Shown: piece after piece, positions 40,634 through 49,027 of the stretch | Numbering within the stretch: the stretch's first letter is position 1 | Layout: each line of letters starts with the position of its first letter | Assembly: GCA_046296195.1 (NCBI GenBank) | Contig: JBKBLR010000001.1 | Span: 1-64,000, forward strand | Direction: 5' to 3' | Length of the DNA: 64,000 nucleotides | DNA from: Amphiplicatus sp046296195 | GTDB lineage: Bacteria > Pseudomonadota > Alphaproteobacteria > Caulobacterales > Parvularculaceae | Notes under the pieces: model-generated | The model's database searches: none | Told to the model about the DNA's origin: nothing | What the model saw: the letters and a program-made list of their open reading frames with translations, nothing else | Translations under genes and position numbers: made by a program

Positions 40634-41553
40634 GTCTTCGCGTCCCGGCCGAAATTCGGCACGTCCTTCTCCTGCCCCGCCGCGACGATCGCGCGGCGAA
40701 GCTCGCGCCCGCGGCGGAACACGCGTTCGAGCGTCTCGGCGTCGCCCCAGCGGATGGCGCGCTGGAGAAGCGCGAGCTCTTCCGAGAAGCGCCCGAGCAC
40801 TTCGAGAACCGCCGCCTTGTTGTTGAGGAAGACGTCGCGCCACATCACGGGGTCGGAGGCGGCGATGCGGGTGAAGTCGCGAAAGCCGCCGGCGGAATAT
40901 TTGACGATCTCCGCCTCGGCGACGCTTTCAAGATCGTCCGCCGCGCCGACGAGGGTGAAAGCGATGAGGTGCGGCAGATGCGAAGTGATGGCGAGCGCAA
41001 GGTCATGGTGCTGATGATCCATGAACTCGACATTCGATCCGACCGCGCGCCACAGCGCCGCCGCCTGGTCGACCGCCGCCTTGTAGGCCGCATCCTCACG
41101 CGCGAGCGGCGTGATGATCGCCCAGCGCTTTTCGAACAGCGTTGCAAAGCCCGCTTCGGGCCCTGACTGCTCCGTCCCCGCGACCGGATGGCACGGAACG
41201 ATATGAACGCGCGGGGAAAGCGCGGCCGCCGCTTCGACGATTGCGCCCTTCACCGAGCCGACGTCGATGACGAGCGCGCCCTCATCGGCCTTGGCGGCGA
41301 CCGCGGCGAGCGCCGCCGGCGTCGCGCCGACCGGCGTTGCGACGATGACGAGGCCGGCGCCGTTGAGGGCCGCCTCGAGCGTTGCGGGGGCTTCATCGAC
41401 GGCGCCGCAGCCGAGGGCGCGCTTGCGAACGTCCGTATCGAGATCGAAGCCGACAAGGCGGCCGACGAGCCCTTGCGCGCGACAGGCGCGCGCCAGCGAG
41501 GAGCCGATGAGGCCGATGCCGATGATGGCGGCGCGGTCGAACCGAAGCGTCAC
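40630..41553 (-). CDS. tyrC: Prephenate/arogenate dehydrogenase
   Basis: A 307-residue prephenate/arogenate dehydrogenase of tyrosine biosynthesis, starting with GTG at 41553 (VTLRFDRAAIIGIGLIGSSL). The nucleotide-binding motif GIGLIGSSLARA leads the Rossmann domain. The catalytic-region VPCHPVAGTEQSGPE and FMDHQHHDLALAITSHLPHL are family-diagnostic. GTGA overlap with the upstream methyltransferase gene shows coupling. The upstream open frame to 41961 is antisense to that methyltransferase and is not used. No hisC is present beside it. Confidence 0.93.
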   Translation of the reverse strand: MTLRFDRAAIIGIGLIGSSLARACRAQGLVGRLVGFDLDTDVRKRALGCGAVDEAPATLEAALNGAGLVIVATPVGATPAALAAVAAKADEGALVIDVGSVKGAIVEAAAALSPRVHIVPCHPVAGTEQSGPEAGFATLFEKRWAIITPLAREDAAYKAAVDQAAALWRAVGSNVEFMDHQHHDLALAITSHLPHLIAFTLVGAADDLESVAEAEIVKYSAGGFRDFTRIAASDPVMWRDVFLNNKAAVLEVLGRFSEELALLQRAIRWGDAETLERVFRRGRELRRAIVAAGQEKDVPNFGRDAKT

Positions 41554-42305
41554 GAGGATCTCTCTTTCCGTTCTGAAATCCGCGCGCCGAGAATGGCGGG
41601 CCGCGCCGCTGCGGGACCGCCGACGCGGACCCGCTTCAACGCCCCGACGGCGACCGGCTGCGCCATGTCCTTCGCCGCTTCGACAAGGATGACGCCGCTC
41701 AGCGCCGGCCACAGCCGGGCGCCCGCCCGTTCCCAGGCGCGCGCCGCGCGCAGCAGAAAGCGCGCGCCGATCGGCGGGAAGTAAAGCGCCGACGACCAGG
41801 CGAGCGGCCGGAACATCGATTGCTGCAAGAGCTTCTCGAGCTGGCGCTTCAGGTAAGGACGGCCATGCGCGAAGGGCGTCGTGTCGATCATCGACCACAG
41901 GCCCCGCCGGTGCGCGACGACGATGATGAGCCGCCCATCGCTCGTCAGCACCCGCCAGCATTCGCGCAGGAGCCGCCTGGGATCGTCCGCCTCTTCAAGC
42001 CCGTGCACGACGAGGAGCCGGTCGATCGAGGCGTCGGGAAGCGGCCAGGCCTCGCCGGCGAGCAGCGCGCGGTTCGGCGCGCCCGCCGGCCAGCGCACGA
42101 CCCCCTGCTCGCCCGGCGCGATCGCGAGCGTGCGCTCGGCCTTGTCAAAGAAGGCGAGGTAAGGCTCGGCATGACCGAATCCGGCGACGCGCAGGCGCGC
42201 ATGATCGCGCCAGGCTTCCTCGATGCGGCCGGCGAGGAAGCCGCGCGCCGCGCGCCCCAGCGCGGTTTCATAAAAATCGTGAATGTCGAGAATGTCGGTG
42301 CGCAT
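41550..42305 (-). CDS. SAM-dependent methyltransferase (class I)
   Basis: A 251-residue protein with a class I methyltransferase-like domain. The glycine-rich motif is weak (LRVAGFGHAEPYLA), but the later LPDASIDRLLVVHGLEEADD followed by LLRECWRVLTSDGRLIIVV is the classic motif for this fold. It is a frequent neighbour of gloB and tyrC in alphaproteobacteria, with no established substrate. Its start MRTDILDIHDFYETALGRAA is well defined. Confidence 0.85.
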   Translation of the reverse strand: MRTDILDIHDFYETALGRAARGFLAGRIEEAWRDHARLRVAGFGHAEPYLAFFDKAERTLAIAPGEQGVVRWPAGAPNRALLAGEAWPLPDASIDRLLVVHGLEEADDPRRLLRECWRVLTSDGRLIIVVAHRRGLWSMIDTTPFAHGRPYLKRQLEKLLQQSMFRPLAWSSALYFPPIGARFLLRAARAWERAGARLWPALSGVILVEAAKDMAQPVAVGALKRVRVGGPAAARPAILGARISERKERSS

Positions 42306-42320
42306 GCCGGCGCTCGCGCC

Positions 42321-42713
42321 TCATCCCGGCGCCAGCGCGGGCTGAACATCCGTATGCAGAAACTCATAGCCGACGAACAGCAGCGGCGCCTCGCGTTCCC
42401 GCGCCAGCGCGTAACTGAAGCAGTCGCCGAAATTGAGCGCCGCGGGGTGAACGCCCCTGCCCCAGCGGTCATAGGCGTCCGCGACCGCGACCGCGAAATC
42501 GCGGGTCACCGGCACGATCTCCGCGCCGACCCCGTCGATGAGCGCGGCGAGTTCCGCGCCGACGCCGCGCCGGCGCGCGACGATGAGCGCCTCGGCGAGC
42601 GTGCCGGCCGACACCGCCAGCGACGACGCGGTCGCAAGGCTCTCCGCCACCGCCGCCGATCTCGGATCGTCGAGCAGGACCGCCATCAGGGCGGAGGTGT
42701 CGATGACGGTCAC
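42321..42713 (-). CDS. vapC: VapC family PIN toxin
   Basis: A 130-residue PIN ribonuclease of the VapC class, likely an RNA endonuclease. Acidic site residues are D5 (MTVIDTSAL), E41 (TLAEALIV), D97 (NFGDCFSYALA) and E117 in FVGYEFLHTDV. The usual residue at the last position is Asp (GNDF or GDDF), so the Glu is a conservative change that may alter metal binding. It follows the antitoxin gene with a 4-base overlap. Confidence 0.9.
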   Translation of the reverse strand: MTVIDTSALMAVLLDDPRSAAVAESLATASSLAVSAGTLAEALIVARRRGVGAELAALIDGVGAEIVPVTRDFAVAVADAYDRWGRGVHPAALNFGDCFSYALAREREAPLLFVGYEFLHTDVQPALAPG

Positions 42714-42967
42714 AGCGGCATCCCGTCATCGCCATAAAGAAAGTCCTGGCTGCGCGCCGCATCCGGCCCCGCAAGCCGCTTGCGCGCCGCCGCGGCGCGC
42801 ACCGCCTCGATCGCACGACGCCGGCGCGCGGCCCCGAGGGGCGCGGCGACCGGCGTCAGCCTGGCGACCGGCGCGCCATGGCGGGTCAGCACGATCTCCT
42901 CACCGCTTTCGGCGCGGCGGACGAGTTCGGTCAGCTGGCTTTTGGCGTCGGAAACGGAGACCTTCAT
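42710..42967 (-). CDS. vapB: Phd/YefM-type antitoxin (VapB)
   Basis: An 85-residue Phd/YefM antitoxin: MKVSVSDAKSQLTELVRRAE leads the DNA-binding dimer fold, followed by EEIVLTRHGAPVARLTPV. An Ala/Arg-rich toxin-binding tail includes AARSQDFLYGDDG. It sits under a near-palindromic operator and a strong promoter that would start transcription at or within a base or two of the ATG. Confidence 0.88.
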   Translation of the reverse strand: MKVSVSDAKSQLTELVRRAESGEEIVLTRHGAPVARLTPVAAPLGAARRRRAIEAVRAAAARKRLAGPDAARSQDFLYGDDGMPL

Positions 42968-42973
42968 AGCCTT

Positions 42974-43002
42974 ATTTTAGTCCATTATTTGGTCTAAATC
43001 AA
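42974..43002 (-). promoter_or_regulatory. VapBC promoter and palindromic operator
   Basis: On the minus strand, TTGATT (42997-43002) and TAAAAT (42974-42979) are spaced by 17 bases. TTTAGTCCA (42976-42984) and TGGTCTAAA (42990-42998) form an inverted repeat with one mismatch that covers spacer and box edges. Transcription would start about 42967, at the antitoxin ATG, giving a leaderless or nearly leaderless message. Confidence 0.6.
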
Positions 43003-43040
43003 TCGGCGACGGACGGCCGGCGGCGGGTTAGGCTGGCGTC

Positions 43041-43814
43041 ATGCCGCTCGATATCCGCCAGTTCCCCTGCCTTTCCGACAATTACGGCTATCTCGTCCGC
43101 GACAGGGCGACGGGCGCCGTCGCCGCGATCGACACGCCGGACCCCGCCGCGATCAATGCAGCGCTCGCCCGCGAGGGCTGGCCCCTGACCCATATCCTCA
43201 ACACCCACTGGCACCCGGATCACGCCGGCGGAAACCTCGCCCTGAAGGAGCGCTGGCGCTGCCGCATCGTCGGGCCCAGAGGCGAAGCGGCGAAGATTCC
43301 CGGAATCGACGAAGGCGTCGGCGAAGGCGACGCCGTGATGCTGGGCGCGGCGCGGGCGCGCGTCATCGACACGCCGGGGCACACGCGCGGCCACATCCTC
43401 TATCACTTCGCCGACGACGCCGCAGCCTTCGTCGGCGACGTCATCTTCGCGCTCGGCTGCGGGCGCCTGTTCGAGGGAACGCCGGACGAGATGTGGGCCT
43501 CGCTCGGCAAAATCGCCGCGATGGCGCCCGGGACGATGCTCTACTGCGCGCATGAATATACGGCTGCGAACGCCCGCTTCGCGGCGACGGTCGATCCCGG
43601 CAACCCGGCGCTTCAGCGCCGCATTGCGGACGTCAACGCAAAACGCGCCCGCGGCGAGCCGACCGTGCCATCAACGCTCGCCGAAGAGCTTGAAACGAAC
43701 CCGTTCCTGCGCGCCGGCGCGCCCTCGGTGAAGGCCGCCCTCGGCATGGCGGACGCGCCGGACGTCGCGGTCTTTGCGGAAATCCGCAGGCGGAAGGATC
43801 AGTTTCGCGGCTGA
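43041..43814 (+). CDS. gloB: Hydroxyacylglutathione hydrolase (glyoxalase II)
   Basis: A 257-residue metallo-beta-lactamase-fold hydrolase that cleaves S-lactoylglutathione in methylglyoxal detoxification. The metal motif THWHPDHAGG places H56, H58, D60 and H61. DTPGHTRGHILY and FALGCGRLFEGTPDEMW are glyoxalase II signatures, and CAHEYTAANARFA follows with the C-terminal helical domain. It is divergent from the VapBC module. The start at 43041 is a clean ATG with the family-typical N-terminus. Confidence 0.95.
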   Translation: MPLDIRQFPCLSDNYGYLVRDRATGAVAAIDTPDPAAINAALAREGWPLTHILNTHWHPDHAGGNLALKERWRCRIVGPRGEAAKIPGIDEGVGEGDAVMLGAARARVIDTPGHTRGHILYHFADDAAAFVGDVIFALGCGRLFEGTPDEMWASLGKIAAMAPGTMLYCAHEYTAANARFAATVDPGNPALQRRIADVNAKRARGEPTVPSTLAEELETNPFLRAGAPSVKAALGMADAPDVAVFAEIRRRKDQFRG

Positions 43815-43851
43815 CGTCAGGGCGCAGCGCGGATCGTCTTGCCGCGGTCGG

Positions 43852-44238
43852 TCAGGGGCGCGGCGAGGCCGACTGAAGAAGCGCGGCGAGCTTCTTCGGC
43901 GCGATCGCGCAATAGCTCTGGTCGATCCAGTCGCACAGCATCGCGATGTCGATCCTGTCCTTCGGCGCGTAGCGCGCCGTCACCCAGCCCGACTTTCCAA
44001 GCCCGTAGCCGGCCGCCTCGACCTCGCCGAGGGTCGCTTTCACAATCTCGCCCGAGCGCGGCAGCTTGACGGTGATCGAGAATTTTCCCTCGTGGAACTC
44101 AGCCCCGCTCATGAAGACGAAGGCCTTTTTTCTCACTTTCAGCGCGATGTGGCCCCAGGGATGGTCCTCGACCGCTTCCGGCAGGGACAGGCCGTGCCGG
44201 CGAAGCTTTTCCTGCACGGCGGCGAGGCGTTTCGACAT
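43852..44238 (-). CDS. MmcQ/YjbR family DNA-binding-like protein
   Basis: A 128-residue YjbR-fold protein: LRRHGLSLPEAVEDHPWGHI and FVFMSGAEF are followed by KSGWVTARYAPKD and a C-terminal helix IDQSYCAIAPKKL. Double-wing fold proteins of this family have been linked to DNA binding, but the role is unclear. A GTG immediately upstream (44241) is an alternative start. It lies tail to tail with gloB and 6 bases downstream of the creA stop. Confidence 0.88.
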   Translation of the reverse strand: MSKRLAAVQEKLRRHGLSLPEAVEDHPWGHIALKVRKKAFVFMSGAEFHEGKFSITVKLPRSGEIVKATLGEVEAAGYGLGKSGWVTARYAPKDRIDIAMLCDWIDQSYCAIAPKKLAALLQSASPRP

Positions 44239-44244
44239 CACCCC

Positions 44245-44724
44245 TCACTTCGGCGGCGGCGCGACGTTCTGACCGTAGAGGCTGATCGTGGAAATGGACA
44301 TCTTCGCCGAGCCTTCGACCGGTTTGCGGGTGTAAGCGACATAGATCAGGGTGTCGTTCGCGGCGTCATAGATGCGCCGCACGGCGAGCTGCTTGAAGAT
44401 GAGGCTCTGCTGCTGGGAGAAGACTTCCTCCCCGCTCCTGTCGAGGTCGATCGCGCCGATCGTGATCGGCCCGGTCTGGCGGCAGGCGATCGAGGAGTTC
44501 GACGGGTTTTCGAACCAGTTCCCCTTCGCGAGGCGGTCCCACACCGCGCGGTCGAAATAGCTGAGGTGGCAGGTGACGCCCTCGACCTTCGGGTCTTTCA
44601 ACGCCTCGAGCTTGATCTCATTGCCGATGAGGTCGTTTTTGAACTCGCCGACCTCCTCATGCCGCCCCGAGGGCCCGCAGGCGGCGAGGCTGAGGAGGGC
44701 GAGCGCGGCGGCGAATTTCTTCAT
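44245..44724 (-). CDS. CreA family lipoprotein
   Basis: A 159-residue CreA-like protein with a lipoprotein signal (MKKFAAALALLSLAACGPSG, lipobox LAAC). The mature part contains IKLEALKDPKVEGVTCHLSY, WFENPSNSSIACRQ and the KQLAVRRIYDAANDTLIYVA core typical of CreA. CreA homologues lie in the envelope and have no settled function. An ATG at 44760 would precede the signal peptide and is rejected. Same strand as the exported-protein genes upstream. Confidence 0.92.
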   Translation of the reverse strand: MKKFAAALALLSLAACGPSGRHEEVGEFKNDLIGNEIKLEALKDPKVEGVTCHLSYFDRAVWDRLAKGNWFENPSNSSIACRQTGPITIGAIDLDRSGEEVFSQQQSLIFKQLAVRRIYDAANDTLIYVAYTRKPVEGSAKMSISTISLYGQNVAPPPK

Positions 44725-44772
44725 GCGTGAGGATGTGGACCCCGCCGGCCGCCGTTTCAATCCGGCAAAGGA

Positions 44773-45183
44773 TCATTCCGCCGCGCCGATTTCGGCGAGC
44801 GTCTGCGCATAGCCGTTGCCGCCGGGGGAGGCGCCGTAGCGCAGCGTCTTGCCGGAAAGCTCCGCGCCCGACCCGTCGCCGGCGCAGATGAAGCGGTGGA
44901 CGACATTGGTCCGGCCGCGGCGGCAGATCGTCTCCACCGCGCCGAGCGCGCCGTCGCAAACTTCAGCGATGCTCTCGCGCGCCGGCCAGTCCTCCGCCGT
45001 CGACCAGTCGATCGAAGCGACGATCGTCCGTCCGCAGACCTCGCTCGTAAAGGCGGCCTGGCGCGCGAGCTCGCGGTTGTCGCGCTCGCGCGCGCGAAGG
45101 TCCTTCAGCGATTGCGCCGACGCGCCCGCCGCCGACAGCAGGGCGGCGAAAGCGAGAAAGGCAGGGACCAACCGTCTGGCCAT
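44773..45183 (-). CDS. Exported hypothetical protein with conserved cysteines
   Basis: A 136-residue protein with a Sec signal (MARRLVPAFLAFAALLSAAG, cleavage after ASA). A short charged helix (SLKDLRARERDNRELAR) is followed by a domain with four cysteines in EVCGRTIV, AEVCDGAL, TICRRGR and RFICAGDG, which may form periplasmic disulfides. No family recognised. It precedes creA on the same strand with a 48-base gap. Confidence 0.75.
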   Translation of the reverse strand: MARRLVPAFLAFAALLSAAGASAQSLKDLRARERDNRELARQAAFTSEVCGRTIVASIDWSTAEDWPARESIAEVCDGALGAVETICRRGRTNVVHRFICAGDGSGAELSGKTLRYGASPGGNGYAQTLAEIGAAE

Positions 45184-45279
45184 GAGATGTGTTTCGCCCG
45201 GCAATGGGGCCGAAATGGGGAGGCCTCAGGGCGCTGATCTTCCCCGTTCAGGGTTTCGGGCGGATTAAGGCCCGGCGCG

Positions 45280-46125
45280 TCACAACGATTCTTCCAAGAA
45301 GCGGGCGATTTCCGACGAGGACGGCCGGCCCTCCGCGTCCGCGGCGGGATCGTAGCGGACCGTGAGCACGCCGGCCGCAAAGCTCACAGCCGGCGGACGC
45401 CCGACGATGAAGTCGACCCGCCTGACCCGGTCGCCGATGATCGCAGCGCCGGTCGGATCATTGGCGACCCGGCCGATCCCCTTGGCCGCGCGCGCGACAG
45501 CGTCGGCAAGAACGCTCGCCCCGCCCGCTTCATCCGGGCCCGGATCGCCGACCTCGAACAGGATCGGCTTGCCGACCTGCGCGCTGATGAGCGCGGTCGC
45601 GCGGCCCGCGCGCGCGCGCGCCGCACTGATCGTCACGAAGCCGAGCGTCAGCGGCGGATCTTCGCCGAAGGATTTCGACGCCGCATGGCCGCGCGGATCG
45701 CCCGGCCAGAACACGGTCGCGCCGCCATAGGCGGAAACCCGCAGCAGCGCCTCGCCGCTGCGGTCGCGCCAGACGGTGTCGCCGCGCGGCGCGCGCGTCG
45801 GGGCGACGAGATGGATTTCCTCCGCCGGCGTCGTTGCGTCGATGACGCAATCCATGCGCGTATCGCGCTCGCCGCACAGGAACTTCAGTCTTCCCTCGCG
45901 CTCGCCGCCCTGGAACAGGAAGACGCGATCATCGGTGGCCACGACATAGCGGTCGACGGCCGCCGACTCGACAAGCCGCGCAGCTTTGGTGCTGCGCTTG
46001 CCGACGAGGGCGGAGAACGGATCGGCGGAAAAGGCGACGGGGCGCGGTGTCTGCGCGAGGGCAAGGCCCATCGCCGCCGCAACGGCGCCAAGCCCGGCAA
46101 GCCCGCCCGTCAACGCTTTCTTCAC
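45280..46125 (-). CDS. Exported protein resembling DUF4908
   Basis: A 281-residue secreted protein starting with GTG at 46125 and a signal peptide (MKKALTGGLAGLGAVAAAMG, cleavage near LALAQ). A core such as DRYVVATDDRVFLFQGGERE and RDRSGEALLRVSAYGGATVF resembles DUF4908 proteins of Caulobacterales and relatives. Function unknown. A 14-bp tandem duplication lies just upstream of the start and places an AAGGAC near the GTG. Confidence 0.7.
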   Translation of the reverse strand: MKKALTGGLAGLGAVAAAMGLALAQTPRPVAFSADPFSALVGKRSTKAARLVESAAVDRYVVATDDRVFLFQGGEREGRLKFLCGERDTRMDCVIDATTPAEEIHLVAPTRAPRGDTVWRDRSGEALLRVSAYGGATVFWPGDPRGHAASKSFGEDPPLTLGFVTISAARARAGRATALISAQVGKPILFEVGDPGPDEAGGASVLADAVARAAKGIGRVANDPTGAAIIGDRVRRVDFIVGRPPAVSFAAGVLTVRYDPAADAEGRPSSSEIARFLEESL

Positions 46126-46128
46126 CGT

Positions 46129-46156
46129 CCTAGTCCTTCGGGCCTAGTCCTTCGGG
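46129..46156. repeat. Two tandem copies of a 14-bp sequence
   Basis: CCTAGTCCTTCGGG is repeated exactly (46129-46142 and 46143-46156), immediately upstream of the DUF4908-like start. The duplication would give two AAGGAC ribosome-site-like segments on the minus strand. Probably a recent slippage event. Confidence 0.7.
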
Positions 46157-46273
46157 CGCCGGCGGACCGCGCCGCGCCTCCGCCCGTCCTTTAGATCGCC
46201 TTTTAGGCGAAATCCGGGCGTTCGCCCGGCCCCCGCAAGGCTTTTGCGCGCGGGCCCTGCGGCGCTCCCGTCC

Positions 46274-47002
46274 TCAGGCGGCGATATACTGCCCGCCATT
46301 CGCCGTCAGCACCGAGCCGGTGATGAACCCGGCCTCATCCGCGGCGAGGAAGACGACGCAGCGCGCGATCTCCTCCGCCTCGCCGAGCCGGCCGACCGGA
46401 ATGCCGGCGATGATCTTGTCGAGCACCGCCTTGTCGACGGCCGCGACCATCTCCGTCGCAATGTAGCCGGGCGCGATCGCATTGACGGTGACGCCCTTGA
46501 AGGCGCCTTCCTGCGCCAGCGCCCGGGTGAAGCCGATCATGCCGGCCTTGGCGGCGGAATAGTTCGCCTGGCCCGCTTGGCCCTTCTGGCCGTTGATCGA
46601 GGAGATGTTGACGATGCGCCCGAAGCCGCGCTCGCGCATGCCCGGGAACACCTGGTGCGTCATGTTGAAGACGCTGTCGAGATCGGCGCGCATCACCTCG
46701 CGCCACTGCTCGGGCTTCATCTTGTGGAAGAAGCCGTCGCGGGTGATGCCGGCGTTGTTGATGAGGATGTCGGTCGGGCCTTGCTCGCGCTCGATTTCGG
46801 CGACGCCGGCCTTGCACGCCTCATAGTCGCCGACATCCCATTTGAACGCCTTGACGCCGGTCTCCGCGGTGAAGGCCTTCGCCGCCTCGTCATTGCCGGC
46901 GTAGGTCGCCGCGACGGCGCAGCCTGCTTCCTTCAGCGCCAGCGAGATCGCGCGGCCGATGCCGCGCGTGCCGCCGGTGACGATCGCCGTTCTTTTGGTC
47001 AT
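46274..47002 (-). CDS. phaB: Acetoacetyl-CoA reductase
   Basis: A 242-residue SDR of polyhydroxybutyrate synthesis. TGGTRGIGRAISLAL is the NADPH site, NNAGITRDGFFHKMKPEQW is the PhaB-specific segment, NISSINGQKGQAGQ gives the Ser and the YSAAK motif the Tyr/Lys pair. It reduces acetoacetyl-CoA to (R)-3-hydroxybutyryl-CoA. It follows phaA with a 27-base gap, in the usual phaAB order. A weak hairpin (46214-46229) lies beyond the stop. Confidence 0.95.
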   Translation of the reverse strand: MTKRTAIVTGGTRGIGRAISLALKEAGCAVAATYAGNDEAAKAFTAETGVKAFKWDVGDYEACKAGVAEIEREQGPTDILINNAGITRDGFFHKMKPEQWREVMRADLDSVFNMTHQVFPGMRERGFGRIVNISSINGQKGQAGQANYSAAKAGMIGFTRALAQEGAFKGVTVNAIAPGYIATEMVAAVDKAVLDKIIAGIPVGRLGEAEEIARCVVFLAADEAGFITGSVLTANGGQYIAA

Positions 47003-47029
47003 GAAATCCTCCCGCCATCTTTTTCAAAT

Positions 47030-48205
47030 TCAGATTTTTTCCACGCACATCGCGACGCCCATGCCGCCGCCGATGCACAGCGTCGCCAGGCCTTTCTTGG
47101 CGTTTCCGCGCTGCATTTCATAGAGGAGCGTCGTCAGGATGCGCGCGCCGGAGGCTCCGATCGGATGGCCGATCGCGATCGCCCCGCCATTGACGTTGAC
47201 CTTGGCGGGGTCCCAGCCGAGCTCCTTGCCGACCGCGAGGGCCTGCGCCGCAAACGCCTCGTTCGCCTCGATGAGGTCGAGATCGGCGAGGCGCCAGCCA
47301 GCCTTTTCGAGCGCCAGGCGCGAGGCTGGCGCCGGGCCGATGCCCATGATCGAGGGGTCGACGCCGCAATGGGCCGCTGACGCGATGCGGGCGAGCGGCT
47401 TGATCCCGCGCCGCCGGGCCTCATCCTCGGACATGACGACGAGCGCCGCGCCGCCGTCATTGATGCCCGAGGCGTTCGCCGCCGTCACCGTGCCGTCCTT
47501 GGTGAAGGCGGGCCGAAGGCCGGCGATCGATTCCCGGGTGACGCCGTCGCGGATATATTCGTCGGTGTCGAAGACGACATCGCCCTTTTTCGACTTGATG
47601 GTGACCGGCGCGATCTCGTCCTTGAACTTGCCGGCCTTCTTGGCGGCTTCGGCCTTGTTCTGGCTGGCGACGGCAAAGGCGTCCTGCTCCTCGCGGCTGA
47701 TCTGGTATTTCTGCGCGAGATTCTCGGCCGTCTGGCCCATGTGGTAATTGTTGAAGACGTCCCAGAGTCCGTCCTTGATCATGGTGTCGACCTGCGAGAC
47801 GTCGCCCATCTTCGTGCCGGTCCTGAGGAACATCGCATGCGGGGAGAGCGACATGCTCTCCTGCCCGCCGGCGACGACGACCGACGCCTCGCCCGTCTTC
47901 ACCGCCTGCGCGGCGAGCGCGACGGCCCTGAGCCCCGAGCCGCAGACCTGGTTGATGGTCATCGCGGGCTTTTCCTTCGCGATGCCCGCCCCCATCGCCG
48001 CCTGACGGGCGGTGTTCTGCCCCTGCCCCGCCGTCAACACATGGCCCATGATGACCTCGCTGACGTCTTCGGGGCCGACATGAGCGCGCGCCATCGCCGC
48101 CCTGATCGCCGTTTCGCCGAGCACGGCCGCCGGGACGGCCGAAAGCCCCCCGCCAAAGGAACCGACCGCCGTCCGGGCCGCCGACGCGATGACAACGCCG
48201 CTCAT
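47030..48205 (-). CDS. phaA: Acetyl-CoA C-acetyltransferase
   Basis: A 391-residue thiolase starting MSGVVIASAARTAVGSF at 48205. The acyl-binding Cys is C88 in INQVCGSGLRA. The His motif is in GGAIAIGHPIGASGARI and the second Cys in TLCIGGGMGVAMCVE. It condenses two acetyl-CoA to acetoacetyl-CoA for polyhydroxybutyrate synthesis. The frame extends to 48292, but that N-terminal part lies in the regulatory region and lacks thiolase similarity. phaC is not in the window. Confidence 0.95.
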   Translation of the reverse strand: MSGVVIASAARTAVGSFGGGLSAVPAAVLGETAIRAAMARAHVGPEDVSEVIMGHVLTAGQGQNTARQAAMGAGIAKEKPAMTINQVCGSGLRAVALAAQAVKTGEASVVVAGGQESMSLSPHAMFLRTGTKMGDVSQVDTMIKDGLWDVFNNYHMGQTAENLAQKYQISREEQDAFAVASQNKAEAAKKAGKFKDEIAPVTIKSKKGDVVFDTDEYIRDGVTRESIAGLRPAFTKDGTVTAANASGINDGGAALVVMSEDEARRRGIKPLARIASAAHCGVDPSIMGIGPAPASRLALEKAGWRLADLDLIEANEAFAAQALAVGKELGWDPAKVNVNGGAIAIGHPIGASGARILTTLLYEMQRGNAKKGLATLCIGGGMGVAMCVEKI

Positions 48206-48346
48206 CAAAACCTCCCTGGTTGAAGCCTTGCGCGACCCTGACAGGCAGCGCCGCTCGGTTGGGGCTTTATGGGGCGACGCAAGGCTTCGCAAGGGCGAAA
48301 GCCGCCATGGCCCGAGGGCGTTTTCATGCTATAGAAACTTTAGCGG

Positions 48347-48387
48347 GTGCACAAAATTGTGCACTGCAGCATGAAAATCCATGCTGC
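48347..48387. promoter_or_regulatory. Two palindromes between phaA and phaR, probable PhaR operators
   Basis: GTGCACAA (48347-48354) and TTGTGCAC (48357-48364) form a perfect palindrome with a 2-base centre. GCAGCATG (48366-48373) and CATGCTGC (48380-48387) form a second, with a 6-base spacer. They lie in the 207-bp divergent promoter region, ahead of the phaR start. PhaR repressors are known to bind TGC/GCA-rich sites in their own promoter, so the second palindrome is the better operator candidate. Confidence 0.6.
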
Positions 48388-48412
48388 GCAAAAAAACCTG
48401 GGAGGAATTCGC

Positions 48413-49027
48413 GTGTCGGCAACCGGCGAAGAGAGCGGCGCGAAGGGCGCTGGACGAAAGGGACGCGGCGAACACGACGCGGTCGTCATCAAGAAATACG
48501 CGAACCGCAGGCTCTACAACACGGCGACGAGCTCTTACGTCACGCTCGATTACCTCGCCGACATGGTCAAGAACGGCCAGGAATTCGTCGTCTACGACGC
48601 CAAGACCAATGACGACATCACCCATTCGGTGCTGACGCAGATCATTTTCGAGGAGGAAAACAAGGGCCAGAACCTCCTCCCGATCCAGTTCCTGCGCCAG
48701 CTCATCAAGTTCTACGGCGACAATCTTCAGGCCTTCGTGCCGTCCTATCTTGAAATGAGCATGGACGCCTTCGCCCGCAATCAGGAGCGCCTGCGCGGCC
48801 AGATGCGGGAAACCTTCGGGCAGGCGCCCGGCTACCAGATGTTCGAGGACATGGCGCGCCAGAACATGGCGCTCTTCGACCAGGCGATGAAGATGTTCGC
48901 GCCGCGCGGCGGCTTCTATCCGGGAGCGCGCAGCGGCGCCGATGACGCGGCGAGCGAGATGCAGGCGCTGAAAGACGAGGTCGCGGAACTGAAGCGCCAG
49001 CTGTCGAAGCTCGACCGCGAGCGCTGA
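48413..49027 (+). CDS. phaR: Polyhydroxyalkanoate synthesis repressor
   Basis: A 204-residue PhaR regulator starting with GTG at 48413, with GGAGG 7 bases upstream. The N-terminal DNA-binding domain (about 25-90) reads VIKKYANRRLYNTATSSYVT, followed by the PHB accumulation regulatory domain (FLRQLIKFYGDNLQAFVPSY). A Met-rich helical stretch (MFEDMARQNMALFDQAMKMF) and a final coiled coil complete it. It senses granules or PHB and represses pha genes. An ATG at 48347 begins inside the operator. It is convergent with the EAL protein gene, with no bases between the two stops. Confidence 0.93.
   Translation: MSATGEESGAKGAGRKGRGEHDAVVIKKYANRRLYNTATSSYVTLDYLADMVKNGQEFVVYDAKTNDDITHSVLTQIIFEEENKGQNLLPIQFLRQLIKFYGDNLQAFVPSYLEMSMDAFARNQERLRGQMRETFGQAPGYQMFEDMARQNMALFDQAMKMFAPRGGFYPGARSGADDAASEMQALKDEVAELKRQLSKLDRER

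Noticed and set aside
41554..41961. N-terminal extension of prephenate dehydrogenase
   Set aside because: This part is antisense-like sequence within the methyltransferase gene. The Rossmann fold begins right after the GTG at 41553.
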